Shown here: positions 19,313 through 27,069 of the stretch, piece by piece
Position numbering within the stretch: the stretch's first letter is position 1
Layout: each line of letters begins with the position of its first letter
Assembly: GCF_016735675.1 (NCBI RefSeq)
Contig: NZ_JAERSG010000001.1
Coordinates: forward strand, 310,001-374,000
Direction: 5' to 3'
Source: Nocardioides baculatus
GTDB taxonomy: Bacteria > Actinomycetota > Actinomycetes > Propionibacteriales > Nocardioidaceae
Length of the DNA: 64,000 bases
Program-made: the position numbers and the translations under genes
The notes under the pieces: generated by a model
What the model was told of the DNA's origin: nothing
Database searches by the model: none
What the model saw: only the letters and a program-made list of their open reading frames with translations

Positions 19313-19426
19313 GCCGTCCACCCTAGGGACGGCGTGCGCGGGGACCCGCTCCGGCGGCCACACGTCACAGGTTCGTAAGGGTGAGAAACATGGTCCGCGG
19401 CCCGCCGTTCTGGCAGCGTCGGCAGC

Positions 19427-20083
19427 GTGACCACCTGCGACCTCGTGCTTCCCTGCCGGGACGAGGGGCCCGCCCTGCGCGGCCTCCTCCCGAGGATCCC
19501 GTCGAACTTCTCCGTGATCGTCGTCGACAACGGGTCGCGCGACGACACCGCCGAGGTCGCTCGCGAGCTGGGTGCGCGCGTCGTCACCGAGACGACGCCG
19601 GGCTACGGCGCCGCCGTGCACGCCGGCGTCGAGGCCGCGACCGCGGACTTCGTCGCGGTCATGGACGGCGACGGGTCGTTCGACCCCGACCAGCTGCTCC
19701 CGCTGCTCGCCGACGTCGCGTCCGGCCGGGCCGACATCGCGGTGGGTCGACGTCGGCCGGTGCAGCGCGGGGTGTGGCCGTGGCACGCACGCGTCGGCAA
19801 CGCGCTGATCGCCACGTGGCTGCGCCGCCGGATCGACATGGACGCCCACGACATCGCGCCCATGCGGGTCTGCCGGCGACAGGCGCTGCTCGACCTCGAC
19901 CTGCAGGACCGTCGGTTCGGCTACCCCGTCGAGCTGTTGCAGGCGATCACCGTCGCGGGCTGGCGGGTCAGCGAGCACGACGTCGACTACCACCCGCGCG
20001 CCGCCGGCACCCGCTCCAAGGTGTCGGGGTCCGTCGTGGGCACGGCCCGCACCGCACGGGACTTCATGCGGGTGCTGCGATGA
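19427..20083 (+). CDS. Family 2 glycosyltransferase (polyprenol-phosphate sugar synthase-like)
   Basis: A 218-residue GT-A fold enzyme. It starts LVLPCRDEGPALRGLLPRIP, then IVVDNGSRDDT, GYGAAVHAG and the metal-binding DGDGSFDPDQL (about residues 78-88). The acceptor-side segment is HDIAPMRVCRRQALLDLDLQDRRFGYPVELL. This layout matches dolichol/polyprenol-phosphate mannose or glucose synthases without the C-terminal membrane helices. Start is GTG 19427. It is the first gene of a chain in which every junction overlaps by 4 nt through the kinase at 24910, except one 6-nt gap before the response regulator. Confidence 0.9.
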   Translation: MTTCDLVLPCRDEGPALRGLLPRIPSNFSVIVVDNGSRDDTAEVARELGARVVTETTPGYGAAVHAGVEAATADFVAVMDGDGSFDPDQLLPLLADVASGRADIAVGRRRPVQRGVWPWHARVGNALIATWLRRRIDMDAHDIAPMRVCRRQALLDLDLQDRRFGYPVELLQAITVAGWRVSEHDVDYHPRAAGTRSKVSGSVVGTARTARDFMRVLR

Positions 20084-20742
20084 CCGGCCCCCTGACGATC
20101 CTCGTGGTCGCCAAGGCGCCCGTCGCCGGCCTCGTGAAGACCCGGCTCGGCGCGATCGTCGGCGACGACCGGGCCGCCGACCTCGCCGCCGCCGCACTGC
20201 TCGACACCCTCGCCGCCTGCCACGACGCCGGTGCCGCAGGACACCTCAGCCTCGCCGGCGACCTGGCCGGGGCCGTGCGCGGCGCGGAGATCGCGACCGC
20301 CCTGGACGGCTGGGCGATCACGCCCCAGCGGGGCGACGGCTTCGCCGAGCGGCTGGTGAACGCCCACCTCGACGCAGGCCCCGGGCTGGTCGTCCAGGTC
20401 GGGATGGACACCCCGCAGGTCACCGGCGCCGCCCTCCGCGAGGTGGCCGCCGCGATCGACGGCCACGACGCCGTGCTCGCACCCGCCACCGACGGGGGCT
20501 GGTGGGCGCTCGCCCGCCGCGACCCTGACGTCGTACGCCACCTGGCGGAGGTCGAGATGTCGACCGACACCGTCTGCGTCGAGACCCGGGCTGCGCTCGA
20601 GCGGGCCGGGGCCCGGGTCGCGCACGCCGCGGCCATGACCGACGTCGACACGGTCGAGGACGCCGACCTCGTCGCCGGCCTGGCGCCGCACAGCCGCTTC
20701 GCCGAGGCGTGGCGCGCACTGCGGGCGGAGGTCGCGTCGTGA
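20080..20742 (+). CDS. DUF2064 / TIGR04282-type glycosyltransferase-like protein
   Basis: A 220-residue nucleotide-diphospho-sugar transferase-fold protein. The N-terminus LTILVVAKAPVAGLVKTRLG is the hallmark of DUF2064, with the K-R pair near residues 17-19. It continues with GFAERLVNAH, VQVGMDTPQVTGAAL and DAVLAPATDGGWWALA, the conserved acidic/aromatic core. Family members lie beside GT2 enzymes and are annotated as arsenosugar- or rSAM-associated transferases in other bacteria; none of those partners is seen here. It overlaps the GT2 gene by ATGA and the methyltransferase by GTGA, suggesting one pathway with both. Product unknown. Confidence 0.85.
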   Translation: MTGPLTILVVAKAPVAGLVKTRLGAIVGDDRAADLAAAALLDTLAACHDAGAAGHLSLAGDLAGAVRGAEIATALDGWAITPQRGDGFAERLVNAHLDAGPGLVVQVGMDTPQVTGAALREVAAAIDGHDAVLAPATDGGWWALARRDPDVVRHLAEVEMSTDTVCVETRAALERAGARVAHAAAMTDVDTVEDADLVAGLAPHSRFAEAWRALRAEVAS

Positions 20743-21377
20743 TCGAGCAGTCCTTCAGCGAGGTCTTCGCCAGCGCCCTCGGCGGCGCGCCCACCGTCGT
20801 CGTCGGGCTCGGCGGCGAGCCGATCGCCCTCCCGGTCCACCTCTGGAGCCGGTCGGCCGACGAGACCGACCACGCGCTCGTCGCCCTCTGCGACGGGCCG
20901 ACCCTCGACATCGGTTGCGGGCCGGGTCGACTCACCGAGGCCCTGGCGACGCACGGCCACATCGCGCTCGGCATCGACGTGGTGCCCGCTGCGGTCGCGA
21001 TGACCGCCGACCGCGGGGTGCCCGCGATGCAGCGGGACGTGTTCGACCGACTGCCCGGCGAGGGCCGCTGGCACAGCGCACTGCTGGCCGACGGCAACAT
21101 CGGCATCGGCGGCGACCCGGTCCGGCTGCTGCAGCGGGTGCGCTCGCTGGTGGTGCCCGGCGGTCGCGTGGTGGTCGAGCTCGAAGGACCCGGCAGCACC
21201 GTCATGAGCTGCTGGGCCTCGCTCGAGGCGAGCGACTGCCGCAGCCGGCCCTTCCGGTGGGCGACCCTGGGCGTCGACGACATCGCGCGGACCGCCCACG
21301 CCGCGGGCCTCGGCGTCAGCGGCGTGCACCAGCTCGGGGACCGGTGGGCCGCCGTCCTGTCCGAGGCCGCGGCATGA
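20739..21377 (+). CDS. Class I SAM-dependent methyltransferase
   Basis: A 212-residue protein with a Rossmann-type methyltransferase core: motif I LDIGCGPGRLTEAL (about residues 52-65), the acidic residue of motif II in GIDVVPAAV, and a post-I segment HSALLADGNIGIGGDP. The N-terminal stretch FSEVFASALGGAPTVVVGLGGEPIALPVHLW is not part of the core and may bind the substrate. Start is GTG 20739, overlapping the DUF2064 stop. Its place between two transferases and a molybdoenzyme suggests a small-molecule or lipid-linked sugar substrate, but nothing in the sequence identifies it. Confidence 0.85.
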   Translation: MIEQSFSEVFASALGGAPTVVVGLGGEPIALPVHLWSRSADETDHALVALCDGPTLDIGCGPGRLTEALATHGHIALGIDVVPAAVAMTADRGVPAMQRDVFDRLPGEGRWHSALLADGNIGIGGDPVRLLQRVRSLVVPGGRVVVELEGPGSTVMSCWASLEASDCRSRPFRWATLGVDDIARTAHAAGLGVSGVHQLGDRWAAVLSEAAA

Positions 21378-22546
21378 CCGCGCGGCTCGCTCCCCCGTCG
21401 CCCGAGAGCTTCACGTCGCGGCTGCGCTCCCCCGCGGTCGCCGCGCGCGTCGGCCTGTGGCTCGGCATCAGCTTCGGCATCTGCTTCGTGACCGGACTCA
21501 TCAGCCACTACGCCCAGCTGCCCAGCCACCCGATCCCGTTCCCGACCAGCCCGAGCTGGGGCTACCGGCTCACCCAGGGCCTCCACGTCGTCACCGGCAT
21601 CGCCGCGATCCCGCTGCTGCTGGTGAAGCTGTGGTCGGTGCTGCCCAAGCTCTTCGAGGGCTTCCCGCTCCGCGACCCGCGCGCGCTCGTGCTCACCGGC
21701 CTCGAGCGCGGATCCATCGCGGTGCTCGTCGCGGCGTCGATCTTCCAGCTCGCGACCGGCGTGGCCAACGCCGCCCAGTGGTACCCCTGGTCCTCCTTCT
21801 CCTTCCGCACCACCCACTACGCGATCGCGTGGGTCGCCATCGGCGCGCTCGTCGTGCACATCGCCGTCAAGCTGCCGATCATCCGCGACGTCCTCACCAG
21901 CGACATCGACGCCACCTCCCACGACCGGGCCGGCGCGACCGAGCCCGGACCGCTGTCGCGGCGCGCCCTCGTCCGTACGGCGTTCGCCGCGGCCGGCGTC
22001 GCCGTCCTCGCGACCGCCGGCAACACGGTGCCGCTGCTGCGACGCGTCTCCGTCTTCGCGGTCCGCACCGGCGAGGGACCGGGCGGCGTCCCGATCAACA
22101 AGTCCGCGAAGGCAGCGCGCGTCGAGGAGTCGGCGACGTCGTCCGACTGGCGGCTCGAGGTGGTCGTCGACGGCACCGTCGCCGCCGCGCTGTCGTACGA
22201 CGACCTGCGCGCGATGCCGCAGCACACGGTCGGCCTGCCGATCGCCTGCGTGGAGGGCTGGAGCGCGCAGGGCACCTGGTCCGGCGTCCGGCTCGCCGAC
22301 CTGCTGGCGTCGGTCGACGCACCCGCGGACCGCGACGTGTCGATCACCTCGCTCCAGGAGAGCGGCCCCTACCGGCGCACGACCCTGCCGGCGAACTTCG
22401 CCGCCGACGAGCGCACGCTGCTCGCCCTCGACCTGTCCGGTGAGCCGCTGGCACTCGACCACGGCTACCCCTGCCGGCTGATCGCACCCAACCGGCCCGG
22501 CGTGCTCCAGACCAAGTGGCTGTCCCGGCTGGAGGTCTCGACATGA
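21374..22546 (+). CDS. Membrane-bound molybdopterin-dependent oxidoreductase (cyt b561-like N-domain plus SUOX-type Moco domain)
   Basis: A 390-residue fusion. Residues about 25-175 hold four TM helices with spaced His residues (TGLISHYAQLPSH, GLHVVTG, FRTTHYAIAW, VVHIAVK), as expected for a haem-b cytochrome b561/DUF4405-like anchor. A twin-arginine-like segment (SRRALVRTAFAAAG, about 200-213) starts a fifth hydrophobic stretch, after which the Moco domain is probably exported. That domain has IACVEGWSAQGTWSG, whose Cys is the expected molybdenum ligand, and HGYPCRLIAPNRPG. The family is related to sulfite oxidase and MsrP. Electron partner and substrate are unknown. Both ends overlap neighbours by ATGA. 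Confidence 0.87.
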   Translation: MTARLAPPSPESFTSRLRSPAVAARVGLWLGISFGICFVTGLISHYAQLPSHPIPFPTSPSWGYRLTQGLHVVTGIAAIPLLLVKLWSVLPKLFEGFPLRDPRALVLTGLERGSIAVLVAASIFQLATGVANAAQWYPWSSFSFRTTHYAIAWVAIGALVVHIAVKLPIIRDVLTSDIDATSHDRAGATEPGPLSRRALVRTAFAAAGVAVLATAGNTVPLLRRVSVFAVRTGEGPGGVPINKSAKAARVEESATSSDWRLEVVVDGTVAAALSYDDLRAMPQHTVGLPIACVEGWSAQGTWSGVRLADLLASVDAPADRDVSITSLQESGPYRRTTLPANFAADERTLLALDLSGEPLALDHGYPCRLIAPNRPGVLQTKWLSRLEVST

Positions 22547-22611
22547 CCACCCCCCGACGTCCTTCTCCCCCGCTCCGCTCCTCCGAACAACACCGCAGGG
22601 ACCCCGGAGTG
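22543..22611 (+). repeat. Junction element copy A (TPRR-PPLRS mini-ORF type), fused to next gene
   Basis: One of four copies of a roughly 66-bp element (others at 23712-23780, 29461-29526, 38838-38906). Its ATG overlaps the stop of the molybdoenzyme gene (ATGA). It reads MTTPRRPSPPLRSSEQHRRDPG and has no stop; it runs in frame into the next membrane protein. The downstream gene could restart at GTG 22609. Confidence 0.85.
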
Positions 22612-23022
22612 AGGGCGCGACTCGCACTGGGCGCGCTCGGCGTCCTCGTCGGGCTCTACGGCGCCCTCCTCTTCCTCACCCGGCAGGACCCGGGCCAGTG
22701 GCTCGAGGTCGCGATCTGGTTCGGCGCCGGCGTGGTCGCGCACGACGTCGTGCTCTCCGCACTGGTGATCGGCACGTGCCTCGTCGGCGCGCGGGTGCTG
22801 CCGCAGGCGTGGCGGGCGCCGGCGACGATCGCGCTTGTCGTGTGGGGCGCGCTCACGATCGCCACGATCCCGATGCTGACCCGTGCCGGGGCCCGCGCCG
22901 ACAACGCCACGCTCCTCGACCGGCCCTATGCCGCGACGTGGTGGACGATGACTGCCATCGTGGTCGTCGTCGTGGCCGTCGCGGGGCTCCTCCGCTCGCC
23001 CCGGGCCACTCGGAGGGGTTGA
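22543..23022 (+). CDS. Small membrane protein of the GT/Mo operon
   Basis: A 159-residue protein if translation starts at the overlapping ATG 22543; 137 residues if it starts at GTG 22609. After the repeat-encoded 22-residue lead it has four TM helices (about residues 28-48, 60-85, 92-110 and 135-152). Between helices 3 and 4 is a soluble loop RAGARADNATLLDRPYAATWW. I recognise no named family. In the ATG version the first 22 residues are Arg/Pro-rich and would lie in the cytosol. Position between a membrane molybdoenzyme and a two-component system suggests a role in the same membrane complex or its sensing, which is inference only. Confidence 0.75.
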   Translation: MTTPRRPSPPLRSSEQHRRDPGVRARLALGALGVLVGLYGALLFLTRQDPGQWLEVAIWFGAGVVAHDVVLSALVIGTCLVGARVLPQAWRAPATIALVVWGALTIATIPMLTRAGARADNATLLDRPYAATWWTMTAIVVVVVAVAGLLRSPRATRRG

Positions 23023-23028
23023 GGGCGG

Positions 23029-23715
23029 ATGCCGAAGGTGCTGGTCGTCGACGACGACGCCACGGTCCGCGAGGTCGTCGTGTCCTACCTGCGCGCCGCC
23101 GGGCACGAGGTCCGCGAGGCCGTCGACGGCCCCGGTGCCCTCGACGCCGTGCGCGACGAGCCCGCCGACCTGATCGTGCTCGACGTGATGATGCCCGGGC
23201 TCGACGGGCTCGAGGTCGCCCGCCGGCTGCGCGTCGCCTCCGACGTCCCCATCGTCCTGCTCACCGCCCTCGGCAGTGAGCAGGACCGCGTGGTCGGCCT
23301 CGAGATCGGTGCGGACGACTACGTCACCAAGCCCTTCAGCCCGCGCGAGCTGGTGCTCCGCGTCGACTCGATCCTGCGGCGCTCGGCCGGCAGCCTCGAC
23401 ACGAGCACCCCGACCGTCCTCACCGACGGCGACCTCGTCGTCGACCGCGCCCGGCGGCTGGTGACGAGGGGCGGCGCGGAGACCGCGCTGACGACGCGGG
23501 AGTTCGACCTGCTGGCGTTCCTGGTGTCACGCCCGGGCGTCGCCTTCTCGCGTGACGACCTGCTCCAGCAGGTGTGGGGCTGGTCGTTCGGCGACCAGTC
23601 GACCGTCACCGTCCACGTCCGCCGGCTGCGCGAGAAGGTCGAGCCCGACCCGACCAACCCCGTGCGGCTGCGTACGGTCTGGGGCGTCGGTTACCGCTGG
23701 GAGACCACCTCATGA
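23029..23715 (+). CDS. OmpR/PhoB-family response regulator
   Basis: A 228-residue regulator. The receiver domain (residues 1-115) has the acidic pair DDD (8-10), phospho-acceptor Asp in LIVLDVMMPGLDG (about residue 51), the Thr of LLTALGS, and Lys in YVTKPFSPREL. The winged-helix DNA-binding domain (about 130-226) ends VTVHVRRLREKVEPDP and RTVWGVGYRW. It begins 6 nt after the membrane protein stop. A 22-codon mini-ORF separates it from the kinase gene. It probably responds to the kinase at 23777 and may control this operon, but no binding site could be assigned. Confidence 0.95.
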   Translation: MPKVLVVDDDATVREVVVSYLRAAGHEVREAVDGPGALDAVRDEPADLIVLDVMMPGLDGLEVARRLRVASDVPIVLLTALGSEQDRVVGLEIGADDYVTKPFSPRELVLRVDSILRRSAGSLDTSTPTVLTDGDLVVDRARRLVTRGGAETALTTREFDLLAFLVSRPGVAFSRDDLLQQVWGWSFGDQSTVTVHVRRLREKVEPDPTNPVRLRTVWGVGYRWETTS

Positions 23716-23780
23716 ACACCCCACGACGTCCTGCTCCCCCGCTCCGCTCCTCCGCACGACGCCGCGGGGACCCCGCATGA
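23712..23780 (+). CDS. 22-residue mini-ORF in junction element copy B
   Basis: A complete 22-codon frame reading MNTPRRPAPPLRSSARRRGDPA. Its ATG overlaps the response regulator stop (ATGA) and its TGA overlaps the ATG of the kinase (ATGA), so ribosomes could pass through all three. The same peptide pattern recurs at 22543, 29461 and 38838. The layout mirrors mycobacterial MIRUs, one of which lies between senX3 and regX3. It may act as a coupling or dosage element rather than encode a functional peptide. No homology to MIRU sequence is claimed. Confidence 0.7.
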   Translation: MNTPRRPAPPLRSSARRRGDPA

Positions 23781-24910
23781 GCGACCTCGCCGAGATCTGG
23801 CTCGTCGCGATCGGGAGCGGGGTCGCCGTCGGCCTGGCCGGCCTGCTCGCCGGCTGGCTGCTGCGGCACCGCTCGCTGCGCTGGCAGCTCGCCGTGGTCG
23901 GCGTCGTCACCACCCTCACGGTCCTGGTGGGCGTGCAGGCCATCTCGCGGCAGATGCTGATCTCCGACCACGACCGCTCCGTCGTCCTCATCGTGACGAG
24001 CGCCGCCGCGGTGGTGTCGCTCGCGGTCGCGCTGGTGCTGGCGACCGCACTGGTGCGGTGGTCGCAGTCGCTGCGCGAGGAGGTACGCCGTGTCGGTGAC
24101 GGCGGCGCGGTGGTCGCCGGCCGCCACGGGCCGGCGGAGTTCCAGGGGCTCGCGAGCGACCTCGCCGACGCCAACCGCCGACTGGCCGAGGCCCGCGAGC
24201 GCGAGCAGCGGCTGGAGGACTCGCGGCGCGAGCTCGTGTCGTGGGTGTCCCACGACCTCCGCACCCCGCTGGCCGGGATCCGGGCGATGGCCGAGGCCCT
24301 GGAGGACGGCGTCGCGGTCGAGCCGTCGCGCTACCACCGGCAGATCCGCGGCGAGGTCGACCGGATGGTGCTGATGGTCGACGACCTCTTCGAGCTCTCC
24401 CGCATCCACGCCGGCCAGCTCGTCGTCGAGCCGCAGGCCATCTCCCTCGGCGACCTCGTCAGCGAGGCGATCGCCGCCGCCGACCCGGTCGCCCGCGCCC
24501 GCGGCGTACAGCTCGGCGGCGAGGTGCCCCACGGCCTCCAGGTCGACGCCGACCCCGCCGGCCTCTCCCGCGTGCTCGCCAACCTCATCGTCAACGGCAT
24601 CCGCCACACCCCGGCCGACGGCTCGGTCCACGTGATCGCGCGGCCGGTCGACGGCGGCGTCGAGCTCGCGGTCACCGACGGCTGCGGCGGGATCGCCGAC
24701 GACGCGCGCGACCGGCTGTTCGAGGTCGGCTACCGCGGGACCTCGTCGCGTACGCCCGAGGGCAGCGAGCTCCAGGACGTCCACACCGCCCGCGCCGGCC
24801 TGGGCCTCGCGATCGTCAAGGGGATCGTCGAGGCCCACCACGGCCGGGTAGCGGTCGAGAACGTCCCCGCCGCCGCCGGCTGCCGGTTCCGGGTCGTCCT
24901 CCCCGCCTGA
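23777..24910 (+). CDS. Sensor histidine kinase (HisKA type)
   Basis: A 377-residue kinase with two TM helices (about residues 5-27 and 34-55) and a further hydrophobic stretch at about 68-93, so little external sensor domain. A HAMP-like linker leads to the H-box SWVSHDLRTPLAGIRAM (about 157-173). The ATPase domain has an N-box NLIVNGIRHTPADG and glycine boxes DGCGGIADDARDRLFEVG and GLGLAIVKGIVEAHHG. The gene order regulator-then-kinase is joined by the mini-ORF element. With so small a periplasmic part it probably senses a membrane or redox state, perhaps related to the upstream molybdoenzyme; this is inference. Confidence 0.93.
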   Translation: MSDLAEIWLVAIGSGVAVGLAGLLAGWLLRHRSLRWQLAVVGVVTTLTVLVGVQAISRQMLISDHDRSVVLIVTSAAAVVSLAVALVLATALVRWSQSLREEVRRVGDGGAVVAGRHGPAEFQGLASDLADANRRLAEAREREQRLEDSRRELVSWVSHDLRTPLAGIRAMAEALEDGVAVEPSRYHRQIRGEVDRMVLMVDDLFELSRIHAGQLVVEPQAISLGDLVSEAIAAADPVARARGVQLGGEVPHGLQVDADPAGLSRVLANLIVNGIRHTPADGSVHVIARPVDGGVELAVTDGCGGIADDARDRLFEVGYRGTSSRTPEGSELQDVHTARAGLGLAIVKGIVEAHHGRVAVENVPAAAGCRFRVVLPA

Positions 24911-24930
24911 CCGACGCGGGCCGGCCGTCC

Positions 24931-25012
24931 GACCTGCCAGATCGTCCCTGGACACCTGAGGACGGAGTGAACGGGTTCAGGCCCCGATCTCGTCCACCAC
25001 GTCCTCAGGTAT
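24931..25012. repeat. GAGGACG palindromic element, copy 1, with a half-element
   Basis: Arms ACACCTGAGGACGGAGTGAACGG (from 24952) and CGTCCACCACGTCCTCAGGTAT (24991-25012) are imperfect inverted repeats around a short interior. A related element lies at 61443-61512. Directly before it, 24931-24950 (GACCTGCCAGATCGTCCCTG) matches one arm of the separate palindrome at 53717-53773. The locus looks like two element families joined, between the convergent kinase and VOC genes. Confidence 0.75.
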
Positions 25013-25016
25013 CGCC

Positions 25017-25448
25017 TCAGCCGAGGGGCGCGGTCAGCTCGATGTTGATGTCGTCGGGGTCCTGGAGCGACAGGATGGCCATCCCGGCGTCCGGGAAGTC
25101 CATGATCTCGCCGTGCTCGATGCCGGCCTCGTCCAGCGCGGTCAGCGCCGAGTCGAGGTCGCCGCGGGAGTCGACCGCGAAGCTGACGTGGTCGAGGCCG
25201 GTCGCGTCGGGGTCGAACCCCTGCGTCCCCACCGGCCGGAGACCGAAGAGCGTGCCCTGCGGGGTCTGGTAGACGGTGCCGCCGAAGAACTCCTCGGCGG
25301 AGTCGCGCACGCCGGGCTCGTCGACCCGCCCGGAGTTGTCGATCGCGGCGGGCCAGCCGAAGAGCCGGTCGTAGAACTCCTTGGACCGGGCGATGTCGGT
25401 GACGGTCAGTCGGACGTGGGCGTAGCCGGTGCTGTTCACGAGTGCCAT
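25017..25448 (-). CDS. VOC-family (glyoxalase/dioxygenase-fold) protein
   Basis: A 143-residue single-chain VOC protein with two beta-alpha-beta-beta-beta modules. The first begins TGYAHVRLTVTDIARSKEFYDRLFGWP (residues 7-33), the second at TGLDHVSFAVDSRGDLDSAL (about 86-105). Metal-ligand positions plausible for this fold are His12, Glu near 62, His90 and Glu near 138 (NIELTAPLG). These proteins act as glyoxalases, dioxygenases or resistance proteins; the substrate is not visible. ATG 25448 has a GGGGGCGG ribosome site close upstream. It lies 43 nt after the nhaA stop, with a palindromic element in between. Confidence 0.85.
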   Translation of the reverse strand: MALVNSTGYAHVRLTVTDIARSKEFYDRLFGWPAAIDNSGRVDEPGVRDSAEEFFGGTVYQTPQGTLFGLRPVGTQGFDPDATGLDHVSFAVDSRGDLDSALTALDEAGIEHGEIMDFPDAGMAILSLQDPDDINIELTAPLG

Positions 25449-25486
25449 GCCGCCCCCGTACCCCTTGGCCGGATTCTCAGACACGT

Positions 25487-25547
25487 GTAGTTCAGGGTGA
25501 GACGGTCGAGTCCGCGTCCTCCTGACGACCGTCCTCCCCTGAACTAC
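25487..25547. repeat. TAGTTCAGGG palindromic element, copy 2 (inside the nhaA 3' end)
   Basis: Outer arms GTAGTTCAGGG and CCCTGAACTAC match copies at 15999 and 35348. This copy spans the last codons of nhaA on the minus strand: it encodes residues SSGEDGRQEDADSTVSP and its CCCTGAAC supplies the TGA stop codon. Confidence 0.9.
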
Positions 25548-26889
25548 CTCGGGAGGTGGCGGCGAGGAGGACCGCCACACCGACGACGGCGGCGAGGAGG
25601 GAGGCCAGCAGGATCGCGATCTTGGCCTCCTCGGTCAGCAGGTCGGCGCCGGGGAACGACAGCCCGGCGATGAAGATCGAGACGGTGAAGCCGATCCCGC
25701 CGACCGCGCCGAGGCCGAACAGCATCGGCCACGTGGTCCGGTCGGGCATGCGACCCAGCCCGAGGCGTACGGCCAGGTAGGACGCGGCGAAGATGCCGAC
25801 CGGCTTGCCGAGCACGAGACCCAGCATGATGCCGAGACCCACGGGCTCGGTGAAGACCTTGCCGATGGCGCCGAGCTCGACGCCTGCGTTGGCGAGCGCG
25901 AAGACCGGGAGGACGACGTACGCCGACACCGGGTGCAGCGTGCTGATGAGCCGCTCGACGACCGAGACCGACTCCTTGAGCAGGAACCGCAGCCGCGCGA
26001 GCTCGTCGGGGTCGAGCTTGTTGTCGCGCAGTGCCGCGCGCGCGTGCTCGCGGGCGACGCGCTCCTCGAGCAACGGGGTCGCGGGGGCGAGCAGACCGAT
26101 CGCGACACCGGCGAGCGTGGCGTGCACGCCCGACTCGAGCAGGGCGAACCAGACCCCGACCCCGAGCACGGCGTAGACCACGACGGTCCACACGCGCAGC
26201 AGCCGGGCCACGACCATCGCGGCGAGCAGCCCCAGCGAGATCGCCAGCCAGCCCAGGGACAGGTCGCTGGTGTAAAACACCGCGATCACGAGGATCGCGC
26301 CGATGTCGTCCACGATCGCGAGCGTCAGCAGGAACAGCCGTGCCGCCGACGGGATCCGTCGTCCGAGGATGCCGAGCACCCCGACCGCGAAGGCGATGTC
26401 GGTCGCCATCGGGATCCCCCACCCGGCGTTGCCGTCGCTACCGGGCGGGTTCAGCGCGAGGTAGAGGCCGGCCGGGACGACCATGCCGCCGATCGCGGCG
26501 ACGATCGGCAGTGCCGCGGTCTTCGGGTCGCGCAGGTCGCCGTTGACCAGCTCGTACTTGATCTCGAGGCCGACGACGAAGAAGAAGATCACCATCAGCG
26601 CGTCGTTGACCCAGTGCTGCAACGACTCGTCGAGGTGCAGCGGGCCGACGTCGAGGACGAGGTGGGTGTGCCACAGGGAGTCGTACGACGACGCCCACGG
26701 GCTGTTGGCCCACACGAGGGCGACCGCCGCGGCGAGGAGCAGCAGGAGCGAGCCGGCCGCCTCGACCCGGAGGAACTCACGCACCGGCCGCGCGACGAAC
26801 CGCGCCAGCGGCCGGTCGCTCTCGCTGTAGACCGGCCCGGTGAGCCAGAGGTCGTCGTCGGGCGCGCGGTGGGGAGGAGTCGATGCCAT
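25492..26889 (-). CDS. nhaA: Na+/H+ antiporter NhaA
   Basis: A 465-residue inner-membrane antiporter with about 12 TM helices. NhaA landmarks: ALVWANSPWASSYDSLWHTHL, NDALMVIFFFVVGLEIKYELVNGDL (about 85-109), GIPMATDIAFAVGVLGILG (about 150-168) with the Asp that aligns with the ion-translocating Asp pair region, and LFLLTLAIVDDIGAILVIA with the DD pair (about 180-198). Three in-frame ATGs exist (26928, 26901, 26889); AAAGGA sits on the second and 11 nt before the third, so 26889 was chosen with moderate confidence. It exports Na+ in exchange for protons. The last 17 residues are encoded by a dispersed palindromic element. Confidence 0.95.
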   Translation of the reverse strand: MASTPPHRAPDDDLWLTGPVYSESDRPLARFVARPVREFLRVEAAGSLLLLLAAAVALVWANSPWASSYDSLWHTHLVLDVGPLHLDESLQHWVNDALMVIFFFVVGLEIKYELVNGDLRDPKTAALPIVAAIGGMVVPAGLYLALNPPGSDGNAGWGIPMATDIAFAVGVLGILGRRIPSAARLFLLTLAIVDDIGAILVIAVFYTSDLSLGWLAISLGLLAAMVVARLLRVWTVVVYAVLGVGVWFALLESGVHATLAGVAIGLLAPATPLLEERVAREHARAALRDNKLDPDELARLRFLLKESVSVVERLISTLHPVSAYVVLPVFALANAGVELGAIGKVFTEPVGLGIMLGLVLGKPVGIFAASYLAVRLGLGRMPDRTTWPMLFGLGAVGGIGFTVSIFIAGLSFPGADLLTEEAKIAILLASLLAAVVGVAVLLAATSRGSSGEDGRQEDADSTVSP

Positions 26890-27069
26890 GGTGGGGCGCA
26901 TCCTTTGGAGGTCGACGGGGTAACGCATGACCGCGACTGCACGCCGCGGGCCGACCAGACTTCCCGGCTCACCTGTCCCCCAGTCTAGACGGCGGCGGGT
27001 GGCCCTGGGCCCGTTGGTAGGGTCGCGACCGACAGCACACCTCCGTCGTACACCGAAGGATCGCTCCGC

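Noticed and set aside
24931-25012. Small protein-coding gene in the gap after the kinase
   Set aside because: The sequence is explained by palindromic repeat arms and has no ribosome site or sustained codon bias.
26902-27069. Riboswitch in the nhaA leader
   Set aside because: The leader is short and has no recognisable conserved riboswitch core; the three in-frame ATGs explain the open frame.
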